From positions 2,790,001 through 2,854,000 of the forward strand of contig LR134390.1 in assembly GCA_900637705.1 (NCBI GenBank): a stretch of DNA of 64,000 bases. The letters run 5' to 3'. Position 1 is the stretch's first letter. Each line of letters starts with the position of its first letter. A model generated the notes under the pieces. It saw only the letters and a list, made by a program, of their open reading frames with translations, was not told the DNA's origin and did not search any database. Shown here piece by piece: positions 29,263 to 38,087 of this stretch. Position numbers and translations under genes: made by a program. The DNA is from Fusobacterium varium (lineage in GTDB: Bacteria > Fusobacteriota > Fusobacteriia > Fusobacteriales > Fusobacteriaceae).

Positions 29263-29919
29263 TTAGATATCCTCTATTTTTATTATTTTTACCAGTCTGC
29301 TTGTTCCTAATCTATCTGCTCCTGCCTCTATAAATTTTTCTGCATCTTCAAAAGAACTTATCCCACCAGCTGCCTTTATTTTCACATTCTTTCCTACATA
29401 TTTTTTCATAAGAAAAACATCTTCCAATGTAGCCCCAGAGGTAGAAAACCCTGTAGAAGTCTTGATATATTCAGCTCCTGATTCAGTAACTATTTCACAC
29501 ATTTTTATTTTTTCATCTTCAGTCAAAAGACAAGTTTCAATAATTACTTTTAATATTTTCCCTTTACAAGCCTTGTGGATATCTTTTATCTCATTTAAAA
29601 TAATATCATATTTTTTATCTTTCAAATCTCCCATATTGATTACCATATCTATTTCATCAGCACCATTTTTTACTGCTTCTTCTGTTTCAAACACTTTTAC
29701 AGCTGTTGTATTGTAACCATTTGGAAACCCTATTACAGTGCATATAGGAAGAGATTCCTTTACATATTCTTTAGCTCTTTTTACAAATGATGGAGGTATA
29801 CAGGCTGAAGCCGTTTCATATTTCATTCCATCATCAAGTATTTCTTTTATCTGTTCCCATGTAGAAGTTTGAGTCAAAAGAGTATGATCCACTATTTTCA
29901 ATATATCTTTCTTAGTCAT
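29263..29919 (-). CDS. deoC: deoxyribose-phosphate aldolase
   Basis: Cleaves deoxyribose 5-phosphate to glyceraldehyde 3-phosphate and acetaldehyde. The product is 218 residues. VDHTLL at the N-terminus, the EIDMVINMG strand, the Schiff-base lysine in EYIKTSTGF and VKIKAAGGI are all conserved. It is last in the minus-strand operon udp-cdd-deoD-deoB-deoC, 14 bases after deoB. Confidence 0.96.
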   Translation of the reverse strand: MTKKDILKIVDHTLLTQTSTWEQIKEILDDGMKYETASACIPPSFVKRAKEYVKESLPICTVIGFPNGYNTTAVKVFETEEAVKNGADEIDMVINMGDLKDKKYDIILNEIKDIHKACKGKILKVIIETCLLTEDEKIKMCEIVTESGAEYIKTSTGFSTSGATLEDVFLMKKYVGKNVKIKAAGGISSFEDAEKFIEAGADRLGTSRLVKIIKIEDI

Positions 29920-29933
29920 TTTTTCTCCTCTGA

Positions 29934-31124
29934 TTATTTTAATTCATCAAGTATAGAGCTTCCTATTGTATTTTCAGGCATCACTACATCAAAATTATCA
30001 GCAATAGTAGCTCCTATTACAGCAAATGTATCTGCTACTGGTAAAGCTCCTGCTCCTTTCATAGAAGGTGAATATGCTATAAAGGGAACTCTTTCTCTTG
30101 TATGATCAGTTCCTCTAAATGTAGGATCATTTCCATGATCAGCAGTTATTATCAAAAGGTCATTTTCTTGAAGCTTTTCCAGTAATTTTCCTAAATTTAT
30201 ATCAAATTTTTCTAATTCTTCTGCATACCCTTTGGGATTTCGTCTATGCCCCCATAAAGCATCAAAGTCAACTAAATTCACAAAACATAATCCAGTAAAG
30301 TCTTTATCTAAAAGTTCCAAAGTTTGTTCCATACCATGTACAGAGCTTTTTGATTTATATGCTTCTGTTATTCCTTCACCATCAAAGATATCTCTAATTT
30401 TTCCAACAGATATTACATCAAATCCTCCTGTTTTCAACACATCTAAAGTTGTCTTTCCAAATGGTTTCAGAGCATAATCATGACGATTACTTGTACGTTT
30501 AAATTCTCCTTTTTTCATTCCAATATATGGTCTGGCTATTACTCTTCCTACTTTCCATTCATCTCTCATAGTAAGTTCTCTTGCTATTTCACAAAATCTG
30601 TACAGAGTTTCAAGCCCCATAGTTTCTTCGTTTCCACATATCTGAAGAACTGAGTCAGCACTGGTATATACTATTACATCTCCAGTAGCTATTTCATGCT
30701 CTCCATATTCCTCCAATATCTCTGTTCCACTAGCTGATTTATTTCCAACTATTTTACGTTCAAATCTTTTCTCTAGCTCATCAATTAATTCTTTAGGAAA
30801 TCCAGTTTCTGTAAATGTTTTAAATGGAGTTCTTATATTTAGTCCCATCATTTCCCAGTGCCCAGTCATAGTATCCTTTCCTATACTTCTTTCTTTAAGT
30901 TCTCCATAATAGGCAAGAGGTTTTTCTACTGCTTTTACATTTTTCATTAGATGAAGATTAGCAAGTCCTAATTTTTGAAGATTTGGTATATTAAATTTTT
31001 CCACTGAATCAGCTATGTGTCCTAATGTATCTGCCCCTGTATCTCCATACTTTTCAGCATCGTCCATAGCTCCTATTCCCAATGAATCAATAACTATAGT
31101 AAATATTCTCTTATACTTTCTCAT
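29934..31124 (-). CDS. deoB: phosphopentomutase
   Basis: Interconverts (deoxy)ribose 1- and 5-phosphates, linking the phosphorylases to deoC. It is 396 residues of the alkaline-phosphatase superfamily: [13 protein letters not shown] near the N-terminus, [11 protein letters not shown] (phosphothreonine region) and [19 protein letters not shown] for the manganese ions. The ATG at 31124 follows CGGAGGTAATACTT; a frame open to 31160 lacks this. Confidence 0.96.
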   Translation of the reverse strand: MRKYKRIFTIVIDSLGIGAMDDAEKYGDTGADTLGHIADSVEKFNIPNLQKLGLANLHLMKNVKAVEKPLAYYGELKERSIGKDTMTGHWEMMGLNIRTPFKTFTETGFPKELIDELEKRFERKIVGNKSASGTEILEEYGEHEIATGDVIVYTSADSVLQICGNEETMGLETLYRFCEIARELTMRDEWKVGRVIARPYIGMKKGEFKRTSNRHDYALKPFGKTTLDVLKTGGFDVISVGKIRDIFDGEGITEAYKSKSSVHGMEQTLELLDKDFTGLCFVNLVDFDALWGHRRNPKGYAEELEKFDINLGKLLEKLQENDLLIITADHGNDPTFRGTDHTRERVPFIAYSPSMKGAGALPVADTFAVIGATIADNFDVVMPENTIGSSILDELK

Positions 31125-31143
31125 AAGTATTACCTCCGTTGAA

Positions 31144-31854
31144 TCAACAGAATGTTTCAAGAGCTACTTTCATCATATTTATAAAAGATGATTGCCTCTC
31201 CTCTGGTGTAGTTTCTTGTTTAGTTACAAAAGAATCTGATATAGTCAAAAGACATGCAGCATTTTTTCCCAAAACTGCTGCATTATGGAAAAGTGCAAAA
31301 CTTTCCATCTCTACACAAACACATCCATGTTTAGCATAAAGTTCTTTAAATCCATCTACATTACTTTCTCTGTAGAATACATCACTTGAATGTATTTTAT
31401 CCAAATGTATTTTTACACCTAATTTTCCTGCTGTTTCCAGTATTTTTTTATTCAATTCAGTACTTGGAAAAATTGTATCTCCCTTAAAACCATTTTGTGT
31501 ATGAGCAAAACTTGATTCACTCCATGCACTCTCTGCAAGTACTACATCATATATATTCAAATTTTCTATGTAAGATCCTGCTGAACCTACACGAATTATA
31601 TTTTCAACTCCATATACTTTATACAGCTCATATGAATATATTCCAATAGATGGCATTCCCATTCCAGAAGCCATAACAGTTATTTCTTTCCCTTTATATT
31701 CTCCTGTAAAGGCAAGCATATTTCTTACAGAATTCACTTGTTTTACATTTGTTAAAAATGTATCTGCTATAAATTTTGCTCTTAAAGGATCTCCTGGCAT
31801 AAGAACATTTTTTGCTATTTCTCCAAGACTTGCTTGATTGTGTGGTGTAGACAT
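31144..31854 (-). CDS. deoD: purine nucleoside phosphorylase DeoD-type
   Basis: Phosphorolyses purine (deoxy)nucleosides. It is 236 residues of the trimer-subunit/hexameric PNP family, starting [14 protein letters not shown] with [25 protein letters not shown] and VEMESFALF, and with SDSF near the active-site Asp. ATG 31854 has AAGGAGGAAATT upstream. It lies between cdd and deoB in the operon. Confidence 0.95.
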   Translation of the reverse strand: MSTPHNQASLGEIAKNVLMPGDPLRAKFIADTFLTNVKQVNSVRNMLAFTGEYKGKEITVMASGMGMPSIGIYSYELYKVYGVENIIRVGSAGSYIENLNIYDVVLAESAWSESSFAHTQNGFKGDTIFPSTELNKKILETAGKLGVKIHLDKIHSSDVFYRESNVDGFKELYAKHGCVCVEMESFALFHNAAVLGKNAACLLTISDSFVTKQETTPEERQSSFINMMKVALETFC

Positions 31855-31864
31855 AATTTCCTCC

Positions 31865-32263
31865 TTATAAGTCATCACTTGTAAATGACATTGGTAAAAG
31901 TTCTTCTATATTTGTTATCATCTCTTCTTCACCATTTGATAATAGAATAGGTGTATTTCCATTTAAAAGTTCTACTAACACCTGCCTGCATGCACCACAT
32001 GGTGTTGCAAGAGTTTTTCCTCTGCTCACAATTGCAATAGCTTCTATATCTTCCTTTCTATAGCCTTGTGAATATGTCTGAAATATTGCATTCCTTTCTG
32101 CACAGTTAGTTAATCCATAAGAAGCATTTTCCACATTGGCTCCTATAAAATATTTACCATCTTTTGTTTTTACACAGGCTCCTACATAATAATTGGAATA
32201 TGGAGCATAAGCATTATTCATAGCTGAGAAAGCTTTATCTAATATCTCTCTATATTTTTCCAT
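31865..32263 (-). CDS. cdd: cytidine deaminase
   Basis: Deaminates cytidine and deoxycytidine to uridine forms that Udp then cleaves. It is 132 residues, a homotetrameric-type enzyme. The zinc site is NCAERNAIF plus TPCGACRQVL. YAPYSNYYVGA near the N-terminus binds the nucleoside. The gene lies between udp and deoD, with about 11 bases on either side. Confidence 0.96.
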   Translation of the reverse strand: MEKYREILDKAFSAMNNAYAPYSNYYVGACVKTKDGKYFIGANVENASYGLTNCAERNAIFQTYSQGYRKEDIEAIAIVSRGKTLATPCGACRQVLVELLNGNTPILLSNGEEEMITNIEELLPMSFTSDDL

Positions 32264-32274
32264 ATCTTTCTCCT

Positions 32275-33048
32275 TTAATCTGGTATATCTGTTTTTATAA
32301 GATTACGTATAGCTTCTACAGCCAATCTTATTGCTGCATCTGTATCATGTACAACTGGATTTTCAAGCCCAGCCTTTTCTCTTTCTTGATTAGCTACTAC
32401 TAAAAATGCTGATCCTACACGTACTTTTAAATAATCTCCTATTACAAAAAGTGCTGCAGACTCCATTTCAGAAGCTTTACAGCCAAGACGTATCCATGCT
32501 TCCCATTTATTCATTAATTCATAACTTACTGGTTTTATTTCAGGTTCATGCTGTCCATAAAAAGAATCTTTACATTGAACTATTCCTGTATGATACTTTT
32601 CTCCTAAATCTTTTGCTGCTTGAATAAAAGCATTTACTATTTCTATGTTTGCAACTGCTGGAAATTCTATTGGAGCATATTCTCTGCTAGTTCCTTCCAT
32701 TCTTATTGCTCCAGTAGCAATTACTATATCCCCTCCCATAATTTCAGTCTGCATTCCTCCACATGTTCCTACACGCAAAAATGTATCTGCTCCTGATTTT
32801 ACGAGTTCTTCTAAAGCGATAGCTGCTGACGGTCCACCTATCCCTGTAGAAGTAACACTTACTTTTATACCATCAAGGTATCCAGTATATGTTATAAATT
32901 CTCTATTATCTGCTATAAGTTTTGCATCTTCAAAGTATTTTGATATTTTTTCACAACGTTTTGGATCTCCTGGAAGTATTACATATTTTCCAACATCACC
33001 TTTTTTTATTCCTATATGATATTGAACTCCTTCTTCTGCATATTTCAT
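32275..33048 (-). CDS. udp: uridine phosphorylase
   Basis: Cleaves uridine to uracil and ribose 1-phosphate. It is 257 residues of the nucleoside phosphorylase superfamily: [11 protein letters not shown] then [28 protein letters not shown], and [17 protein letters not shown] 33048 has GGAGGGATAATT upstream. It is the first gene of the salvage operon and lies next to the promoter at 33112-33141. Confidence 0.94.
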   Translation of the reverse strand: MKYAEEGVQYHIGIKKGDVGKYVILPGDPKRCEKISKYFEDAKLIADNREFITYTGYLDGIKVSVTSTGIGGPSAAIALEELVKSGADTFLRVGTCGGMQTEIMGGDIVIATGAIRMEGTSREYAPIEFPAVANIEIVNAFIQAAKDLGEKYHTGIVQCKDSFYGQHEPEIKPVSYELMNKWEAWIRLGCKASEMESAALFVIGDYLKVRVGSAFLVVANQEREKAGLENPVVHDTDAAIRLAVEAIRNLIKTDIPD

Positions 33049-33111
33049 AATTATCCCTCCAATATCTATCATATTTTAAATACTTTATAAAACTATACTA
33101 TCTATATGTTT

Positions 33112-33141
33112 AATATACCACAAATATAAATATATTGTCGA
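33112..33141 (-). promoter_or_regulatory. putative promoter of the udp-deo operon
   Basis: On the minus strand TCGACA (33136-33141), 18 bases, TATATT (33112-33117) with TGG before it (extended -10). Confidence 0.5.
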
Positions 33142-33160
33142 ATAATTTACTGGCAAAATG

Positions 33161-33200
33161 AAAAAAACGGCAAATGACTTTATTGTCATGCCGTTTTTTC
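33161..33200. terminator. strong bidirectional hairpin with no obvious gene
   Basis: AAAAAACGGCA/TGCCGTTTTTT with a further TGAC/GTCA extension has T-runs on both strands. It lies upstream of the udp promoter, so no annotated gene ends here; it insulates the operon from the cassette beyond. Confidence 0.75.
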
Positions 33201-33254
33201 ATATCTATATATAAAACATCTTGGGGAAAGATTTATATGTTTTGATAATACCAA

Positions 33255-33282
33255 ATATTTGTGACAATTTTGTTACAAATAT
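33255..33282. repeat. 28-bp near-perfect palindrome
   Basis: Arms ATATTTGTGAC and GTTACAAATAT match at 10 of 11 pairs around a 6-base centre. It may be an operator for the cassette or the udp operon. The core TTTGTGACAA also occurs upstream of the Spy-like gene (6154-6164). Confidence 0.5.
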
Positions 33283-33584
33283 CAAAAATATTTTTTTTAT
33301 TTAAAAATATTTTTAATTTCTATATCTAAGTAGATTATTTTCTTAAAAAATTAATAAACTTTATATATTTAAAGAATTAAATTGTTTTAAAAAATATATA
33401 TAAACTAAATTAAACGTGTTGAAGATAGTTAATCACATTATAAATTATAAAGTACAATTTTTTATGTATATAAAATTCTAAAAAAGTGTTACAATTTAAA
33501 TTGTATAATTCAATAAACTTCTTAAGAAACATAAAATTAAAAACAGTAACATATATAGCTGTTGTTTAGGAGGTATAAATTTAA
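33283..33584. other. AT-rich leader region of the four-gene cassette
   Basis: No coding frame is seen. It contains a perfect 16-bp palindrome TACAATTTAAATTGTA (33490-33505) overlapping a TATAAT -10-like box (33504-33509). It ends with AGGAGG 12 bases before the first cassette ATG. No good -35 box was found. Confidence 0.5.
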
Positions 33585-34469
33585 ATGATTAGAATTGGCT
33601 TTAACAAAAAGCAAAAAGAGCAAGAAATAATAAAATATCTCAACAGTAATTGTATAAATAAAATTTATTGCTTCTTTTTCAAAAAATTTTACGTTAATTA
33701 TGATATTGGAACTGAAAATATTGAATATATTGAATATTCTAATATTGAAAAATATAAATATTTTTATAGATTACTAAGTGAAATAAATGAAAATTCCTTA
33801 ATTATAATAGATGAATGTATGAGAACAAGTAACAGAAGCAAATTGATATATAATTGTGCCCATCATTACTTAAATCAAACTCCTCATAGAATAATTTTTG
33901 AATATTTTCCAATAATAGAAAATTATGAGGACTTCATGATTCTTTTAAATTTTGAGAATAAAGGGAAATATAAAGGGAAAGGATTTGATTACAACTTTTT
34001 AAAAAATGAAGATATAAAAATGATTAAAAGAACTATTCCTATGAAAGTACATACAATAAGGACAACAAGATTTATGAGAGAAAGATATGAAAGAGAGAAA
34101 AATCTATTATTTAAACTTCTTGGAAATCAAGACCCTGATATCCTTCCAAGAAATCTGCATCTGTTAACAGGAGATTTTAAAAAAGAACATATAAAAGAAA
34201 AAATTTCTGTTGCAAGAAATAATAGATTTAGACTTAAAAATGTTGTTTCCTATAATAATATAAATCTAATATCTGAAGAACCAGAAGTGCTTGTTGTTGA
34301 TTTTCATTATAGAAGATTAAATTTCAACGATTTTTTAAAAACCATGAAAAATATAAAAGAATTTGAATTTCTTTCAACGAGTTTACCAGTCGACAAATTT
34401 TATATAAAAAGTTATATAGAATGGAAGGATAAGTGTGAAGCGATCTATGATAAAGCAAATGTATTCTAA
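33585..34469 (+). CDS. uncharacterised protein, first gene of the DUF3440/ParB/MTase cassette
   Basis: 294 residues, basic, Lys/Tyr/Asn-rich, no membrane segment or signal peptide. The only motif I see is SLIIIDECMRTSNRSK (about residue 67), which looks like a Walker B strand with DE followed by an arginine-rich helix, as in P-loop ATPases. No Walker A GKT/S is evident, so ATPase activity is uncertain. AGGAGGTATAAATTTAA precedes the ATG. It overlaps the next gene's GTG start by 35 bases, so the four genes are probably translated as a unit. I do not recognise the family. Confidence 0.75.
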   Translation: MIRIGFNKKQKEQEIIKYLNSNCINKIYCFFFKKFYVNYDIGTENIEYIEYSNIEKYKYFYRLLSEINENSLIIIDECMRTSNRSKLIYNCAHHYLNQTPHRIIFEYFPIIENYEDFMILLNFENKGKYKGKGFDYNFLKNEDIKMIKRTIPMKVHTIRTTRFMRERYEREKNLLFKLLGNQDPDILPRNLHLLTGDFKKEHIKEKISVARNNRFRLKNVVSYNNINLISEEPEVLVVDFHYRRLNFNDFLKTMKNIKEFEFLSTSLPVDKFYIKSYIEWKDKCEAIYDKANVF

Positions 34470-35574
34470 TAAAAATGTTCTTGAGGTATCAAAAGAAAGA
34501 ATAAGTTTCCTTTTTGATAACTTTAAAAATATATGTGTTTCTATTTCTGGTGGAAAAGATAGCACAGTTTTGGCATATCTCACTTTAAAAGAAGCTGTTA
34601 AAAGAAATAGAAAAGTAGGATTATTTTTTTTAGATGAAGAAGTTGTCTATAGCAGTACAGTAAAACAAATAAAATATTTAATGAATCTTTTTCCCCAAAA
34701 CACTATAAACTACTGGCTTCAAGTGGAATTTAATCTTACTAATGCTACAAGTATCACAGAAGGGCAGCTTAAGTGCTGGGAAAAAAATAAATCTCATTTA
34801 TGGATGCGACCTAAAGAAAAAAATTCTATTCAAAATAAACCATGGGATATAGAAACTGAAACTGTAAGAGATAAAAATAAAGGCTTTGGGTTTTATGATG
34901 CAATAGATAATTTCCAAAAACTAAAGAGTGATACCATTTTTTTAGTTGGTTTAAGAGCAACGGAAAGCCCAAATCGCTGGGGAGCTGTTGTAAAAAATCC
35001 TGTAGATGTAAATGGAACTCTTATTTATTGGGGAACAAAATTAAAATATGGAAGTTTTTCTTTTTATCCTATATATGATTGGAATTTTCATGATATATGG
35101 AAATATATTTACGATGAAAAATTAAAATATTCTAAAATATATGACTATCAATATAAAAAAGGGACAGGACTAAGAGAAATAAGAGTGTCCTCATTAATAC
35201 ATGAAAAAAGTTTTAAAGCATTGGTTGATCTTCCTGAATTTGAACCTAAAACTTATGATAAGCTTCTCAAAAGAATAGCTGGAATAAGTATTGGAAATCT
35301 TTATGGAAAAGACAGCAAAATGTTAAGATGTACAAAACTTCCTAAAAATTATGATTCTTGGATAGAATATAGAAATTTTTTATTAGAAACATATCCCATT
35401 GAAAATAAAAAATGGATATTTCAAAAAAGATTTCAAAAACATTTGGAAAATGAGTATGTTGCAAGACAGCAATGTAAACAGCTTATACTAAATGATTATG
35501 AAAATAATTTACCAGTAGATAATAGAAAAGACCCAAGATTAGAAAAACTAAAAAAATGGAGAGCAATACTATGA
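34435..35574 (+). CDS. IbrA-like PP-loop ATPase (DUF3440, PAPS-reductase family)
   Basis: 379 residues. The PP-loop SGGKDS is at residues 38-43, followed by FFLDEEVVYSSTV. Further on are GLRATESPNRWG and a DWNFHDIWKYI segment like PAPS reductase and IbrA proteins. A DUF3440-type C-terminal region follows. These enzymes adenylate or bind sulfur-carrying substrates, and relatives such as DndC act in DNA sulfur modification. A metabolic PAPS reductase role is unlikely without sulfate genes. The start is GTG 34435 (GGAAGGATAA before it) or ATG 34447/34459. It overlaps both neighbours. Confidence 0.85.
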   Translation: MKRSMIKQMYSNKNVLEVSKERISFLFDNFKNICVSISGGKDSTVLAYLTLKEAVKRNRKVGLFFLDEEVVYSSTVKQIKYLMNLFPQNTINYWLQVEFNLTNATSITEGQLKCWEKNKSHLWMRPKEKNSIQNKPWDIETETVRDKNKGFGFYDAIDNFQKLKSDTIFLVGLRATESPNRWGAVVKNPVDVNGTLIYWGTKLKYGSFSFYPIYDWNFHDIWKYIYDEKLKYSKIYDYQYKKGTGLREIRVSSLIHEKSFKALVDLPEFEPKTYDKLLKRIAGISIGNLYGKDSKMLRCTKLPKNYDSWIEYRNFLLETYPIENKKWIFQKRFQKHLENEYVARQQCKQLILNDYENNLPVDNRKDPRLEKLKKWRAIL

Positions 35575-36107
35575 GATATATAAAAACAAAAAAAGGAAAT
35601 ATAGCACTTCCTGTTATGAATCCTATTATAGTTCCTATATACAAGGTAGAACCAAACAAATACAATCCAAACAAGGTTGCAATTAATAATATGGAATTAT
35701 TAGAAAGATCTATCTTAGATAATGGATTTTGTTTTGCTGTAGTTACTATATATGATCAAAATAGGGATAAATATATAATAGTTGATGGTTTTCATCGATA
35801 TGAAATTTTTAAAAAATATTTCAAAGCTAAAGAAATTCCAATAATTGTATTAGAGCATGAGATAGAAAAAAGAATGGCTGCAACAGTACAATTTAACAGA
35901 GCTAGAGGAGTTCATCAAGTTGAACTTATGGGGGAATTAGTCAGAGAATTATGTGAAAAAGGTCTTGAAGATGAGAAAATAGCCCAATCTCTAGGAATGG
36001 AAGAAGAAGAGGTTTTTAGACTAAAACAGATAACAGGTATTGCAGAAATTTTTAAAAATAAAGCTTATTCAAAAAGCTGGGAAATGCTGGAGGTTGATGA
36101 TGAGTGA
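35571..36107 (+). CDS. IbrB-like ParB/Srx-fold protein
   Basis: 178 residues. The ParB N-terminal fold is visible: VEPNKYNPN, IIVDGFHRYEIF (DGFHR at 72-76) and the nucleotide-box-like FNRARGVH (109-113). It is followed by a helix-turn-helix-like LEDEKIAQSLGMEEEEVFRLKQ. IbrB relatives are always paired with IbrA-type PP-loop proteins. ParB-fold enzymes bind CTP/ATP or act as nucleases. The ATG overlaps the upstream stop (ATGA) and GGAGAG sits 7 bases before it, so it is coupled. Confidence 0.85.
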   Translation: MRYIKTKKGNIALPVMNPIIVPIYKVEPNKYNPNKVAINNMELLERSILDNGFCFAVVTIYDQNRDKYIIVDGFHRYEIFKKYFKAKEIPIIVLEHEIEKRMAATVQFNRARGVHQVELMGELVRELCEKGLEDEKIAQSLGMEEEEVFRLKQITGIAEIFKNKAYSKSWEMLEVDDE

Positions 36108-36735
36108 AAAATGGGAATATGGAGGTTCTTATCTAAACTATCCAATAAAACCTGCTGTTCCATATATTATAGATAAAAATATCATTATGGCATCTGATCT
36201 TATTGATGAACTGCCAGATTTTATGAAAAAAGCAGATATATTATTTATCGATCCTCCTTGGAATTTAAGAAATCTCAATACTTTTTATATGAAAGCCAGA
36301 TTAATGCCTAAGGTAGAGAGTTATGAAGAATTTTATGAAATACTTTTTAAAAGAATAAGTGAGATAAAGGCAAAACTCTGTTTTTTGGAAATTGGTAAAG
36401 AATATCTTGCTGATTTTATAATAGAAATGAAAAAACTCTATAAATATGTAACATTTTATAATAGTACTTACTATAATAATAGTAAAAATTTATGTTATAT
36501 AGTTCAAGGAAGTGAAAAAAGACTAAATCTAAAATTAGATGGTATGGATGAAGAAAAAATAATAGAATTTATTTGTAAAAACCTCCAATACGAATGTATA
36601 GGTGACCTATGTATGGGAAGGGGTCTTGTTGGTTTTAATTCTTACCTTAATAATAAAAATTTTGTAGGAATTGAGTTAAATCATAAAAGACTATCTGTCC
36701 TTCTGGAAAATATTTCCAAAAGAAAATATAGCTAA
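36100..36735 (+). CDS. DNA amino-methyltransferase (DPPW, beta-class order)
   Basis: 211 residues. Catalytic motif IV is DPPW at 51-54 (LFIDPPWNLR). The AdoMet-binding motif I comes later (IGDLCMGRGLVGF, then FVGIELNHKRL). IV before I is the beta-class arrangement of N6-adenine or N4-cytosine methyltransferases. The protein is short with no clear target-recognition domain, so it may rely on the ParB-fold partner. ATG 36100 has GGAGG six bases upstream; ATG 36097 is possible. It overlaps the ParB-like gene by 8 bases. No restriction gene is adjacent. Confidence 0.85.
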   Translation: MSEKWEYGGSYLNYPIKPAVPYIIDKNIIMASDLIDELPDFMKKADILFIDPPWNLRNLNTFYMKARLMPKVESYEEFYEILFKRISEIKAKLCFLEIGKEYLADFIIEMKKLYKYVTFYNSTYYNNSKNLCYIVQGSEKRLNLKLDGMDEEKIIEFICKNLQYECIGDLCMGRGLVGFNSYLNNKNFVGIELNHKRLSVLLENISKRKYS

Positions 36736-36748
36736 TTAGCCAAAATTA

Positions 36749-36783
36749 AAAGCTGTAATTTCAAGTTAAAATTACAGCTTTTT
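36749..36783 (+). terminator. terminator of the cassette
   Basis: The 13-bp stem AAAGCTGTAATTT/AAATTACAGCTTT leads into TTTT, 14 bases after the methyltransferase stop. Confidence 0.88.
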
Positions 36784-36789
36784 AGTTTT

Positions 36790-36969
36790 TTATTTCTTAT
36801 TTTCTTTACTATATATTTTAAATAATTCCAAAAGTATTACACTATTTGACATATCTTGTTTTTTCTTCAATTTTTTTAATTTTTTATTTATATATTTAAA
36901 ATCCTCTTCGATAAAACGACAGCCAAATAATCTGTAAGTTTTTTCTACTTCTTTATCAACTTTTTTCAT
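36790..36969 (-). CDS. small basic protein with GCRF motif
   Basis: 59 residues, Lys-rich, predicted helical. The segment FGCRFIEEDFKYINKKLKKL and the end VILLELFKIY align with LGCRFTEKEYLLIQESLKDL and KIILNLFKKY of the small gene at 37751-38020, so the two are paralogues. They may be ribbon-helix-helix-like regulators or small cytoplasmic adaptors; the function is unknown. It starts 10 bases after the FadA-like stop. The ribosome binding site is weak (AGAGTG). Confidence 0.65.
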   Translation of the reverse strand: MKKVDKEVEKTYRLFGCRFIEEDFKYINKKLKKLKKKQDMSNSVILLELFKIYSKENKK

Positions 36970-36979
36970 AGTATCACTC

Positions 36980-37342
36980 TTACTTTATTGCTTCAAATAT
37001 ACTGATTATTTCTTCCTGCTTCCTCATATCTGCCTCAAGTTCCTTTTTAGCCTCACCATATTTTTTTGCTAATTCCTGATATTGTCCTTTATAAAACTTA
37101 TTATCTTTTACACTTAATATTCTTTTTTCTTTCTCTGATATCTCTGCATACATTTTTCTTTGAGCTTCTAATGTTTTTTCTGCCTCTTCTGCCTCAGCTT
37201 TTCTTTGATTGTACATTGCTCTTTCCTCTGCTTCTAATTGTTGAAGATTAAGTTCAAGCTGTTCCAATGTAGACATTACATCTGTTGCTGAATATGATAC
37301 TGCTGATACTGCCAGAAGACACCCTATTATTATTTTTTTCAT
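36980..37342 (-). CDS. fadA: FadA-family adhesin
   Basis: 120 residues. A signal peptide (MKKIIIGCLLAVSAVSYSA) is followed by an all-helical, Glu/Lys/Gln-rich mature part. It matches FadA closely in layout and in the C-terminal piece FYKGQYQELAKKYGEAKK, where FadA has FYKSQYQDLASKYEDALKK. FadA forms antiparallel helical hairpins that assemble into surface filaments and bind host cadherins. Orthology to FadA itself versus a FadA-like paralogue is unclear. Ribosome binding site AAAGGGGG precedes the ATG. Confidence 0.85.
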   Translation of the reverse strand: MKKIIIGCLLAVSAVSYSATDVMSTLEQLELNLQQLEAEERAMYNQRKAEAEEAEKTLEAQRKMYAEISEKEKRILSVKDNKFYKGQYQELAKKYGEAKKELEADMRKQEEIISIFEAIK

Positions 37343-37365
37343 CTTATCCCCCTTTTAGTTTTTCT

Positions 37366-37797
37366 TTATTTATTTTCCTCTTCTTTTTTCGCTGATTCTT
37401 CTACTTTTATATACTCTTTTAATACATCGTTTATCTTGTACTTCTCAACTATTTCATTTATTACCTTTACTTTTTCTTCTCCAAGTTTTTGATTAAATAG
37501 CGCCTGTTGAAGTTGTGGATATACTTCCACTGTATTTTTATCCTTTAATAGTTCTGCATTGTTTTTGTATACTTCTAATAATTCATAGTCATGTATTTGA
37601 ACTGTTTTTTGAGCTATTGAATTAAGATAAAATTCTATCTCCATATTAAGTTTCATTTCTTCAAGATACTTTTTTTCCTCTTCTGTATATTCTTTTTTTC
37701 CCATTTCTTCAAGGATAGCTTTTCTCACTAAAAGTTGTGCAATTGCATCTTTATTTTCCCCTAAAGTTTCTAATTCCTTTTTTGTTAATTTTATCAT
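37366..37797 (-). CDS. helical protein of the adhesin locus, unknown
   Basis: 143 residues, highly charged, predicted helical with coiled-coil tendency (KELETLGENKDAIAQLLVRKAI, KKYLEEMKLNMEIEFYLNS). No signal peptide is visible with the chosen start, ATG 37797, which has GGAGG six bases upstream. The pattern slightly resembles the N-terminal region of SurA/parvulin-type chaperones, which would suit an adhesin assembly factor, but this is weak. It lies between the small GCRF gene and the FadA-like gene, 23 bases before the latter. Confidence 0.65.
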   Translation of the reverse strand: MIKLTKKELETLGENKDAIAQLLVRKAILEEMGKKEYTEEEKKYLEEMKLNMEIEFYLNSIAQKTVQIHDYELLEVYKNNAELLKDKNTVEVYPQLQQALFNQKLGEEKVKVINEIVEKYKINDVLKEYIKVEESAKKEEENK

Positions 37798-38020
37798 TCT
37801 TTTCCTCCAAAATAGTATTTTTTCCCTTTTTTTCAATGTTATTTCCATATTTTTTAAAAAGATTTAAAATTATCTTACCATTTGATCCATATTCTTCTTT
37901 TAAATCCTTTAAGCTTTCTTGGATTAGTAAGTATTCCTTCTCAGTGAACCGACACCCAAGAGTGCAGTAATTTTTTACTCCACTTCCTAAAGGGCGGCCT
38001 CTTTTTCTTTTTTCTGTCAT
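37751..38020 (-). CDS. small basic GCRF protein, possible regulator
   Basis: 89 residues as read. It begins MTEKRKRGRPLGSG, an AT-hook-like GRP motif, then the CRFTEKEYLLIQESLKDL segment shared with the gene at 36790-36969, followed by ILNLFKKYG, reminiscent of ribbon-helix-helix DNA binders. AAAGGAGGTCAAAAT precedes the ATG. The last 16 codons overlap the next gene. One extra base in the T6 or T7 run at 37818-37833 would instead end it at 37794 (75 residues) with an ATGA overlap, so the C-terminus is doubtful. Confidence 0.65.
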   Translation of the reverse strand: MTEKRKRGRPLGSGVKNYCTLGCRFTEKEYLLIQESLKDLKEEYGSNGKIILNLFKKYGNNIEKKGKNTILEEKNDKINKKGIRNFRGK

Positions 38021-38045
38021 ATTTTGACCTCCTTTAGTAATATTA

Positions 38046-38069
38046 GACTGCCTTTATTCAAAGGCAGTC
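38046..38069 (-). terminator. hairpin after the giant autotransporter
   Basis: GACTGCCTTT/AAAGGCAGTC forms a perfect 10-bp stem 19 bases after the stop. The following T-tract is weak on the minus strand, so readthrough into the small genes is possible. Confidence 0.65.
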
Positions 38070-38087
38070 CAATACTTTAATTATTGA

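Noticed and set aside
33255-33282. CRP site
   Set aside because: TGTGA is present, but the spacing to the opposite half (8 bases rather than 6) does not fit the CRP consensus.
34435-35574. Assimilatory PAPS reductase
   Set aside because: The PP-loop is present, but the C-terminal extension and the ParB-like partner match IbrA/DUF3440, and no sulfate activation genes are nearby.
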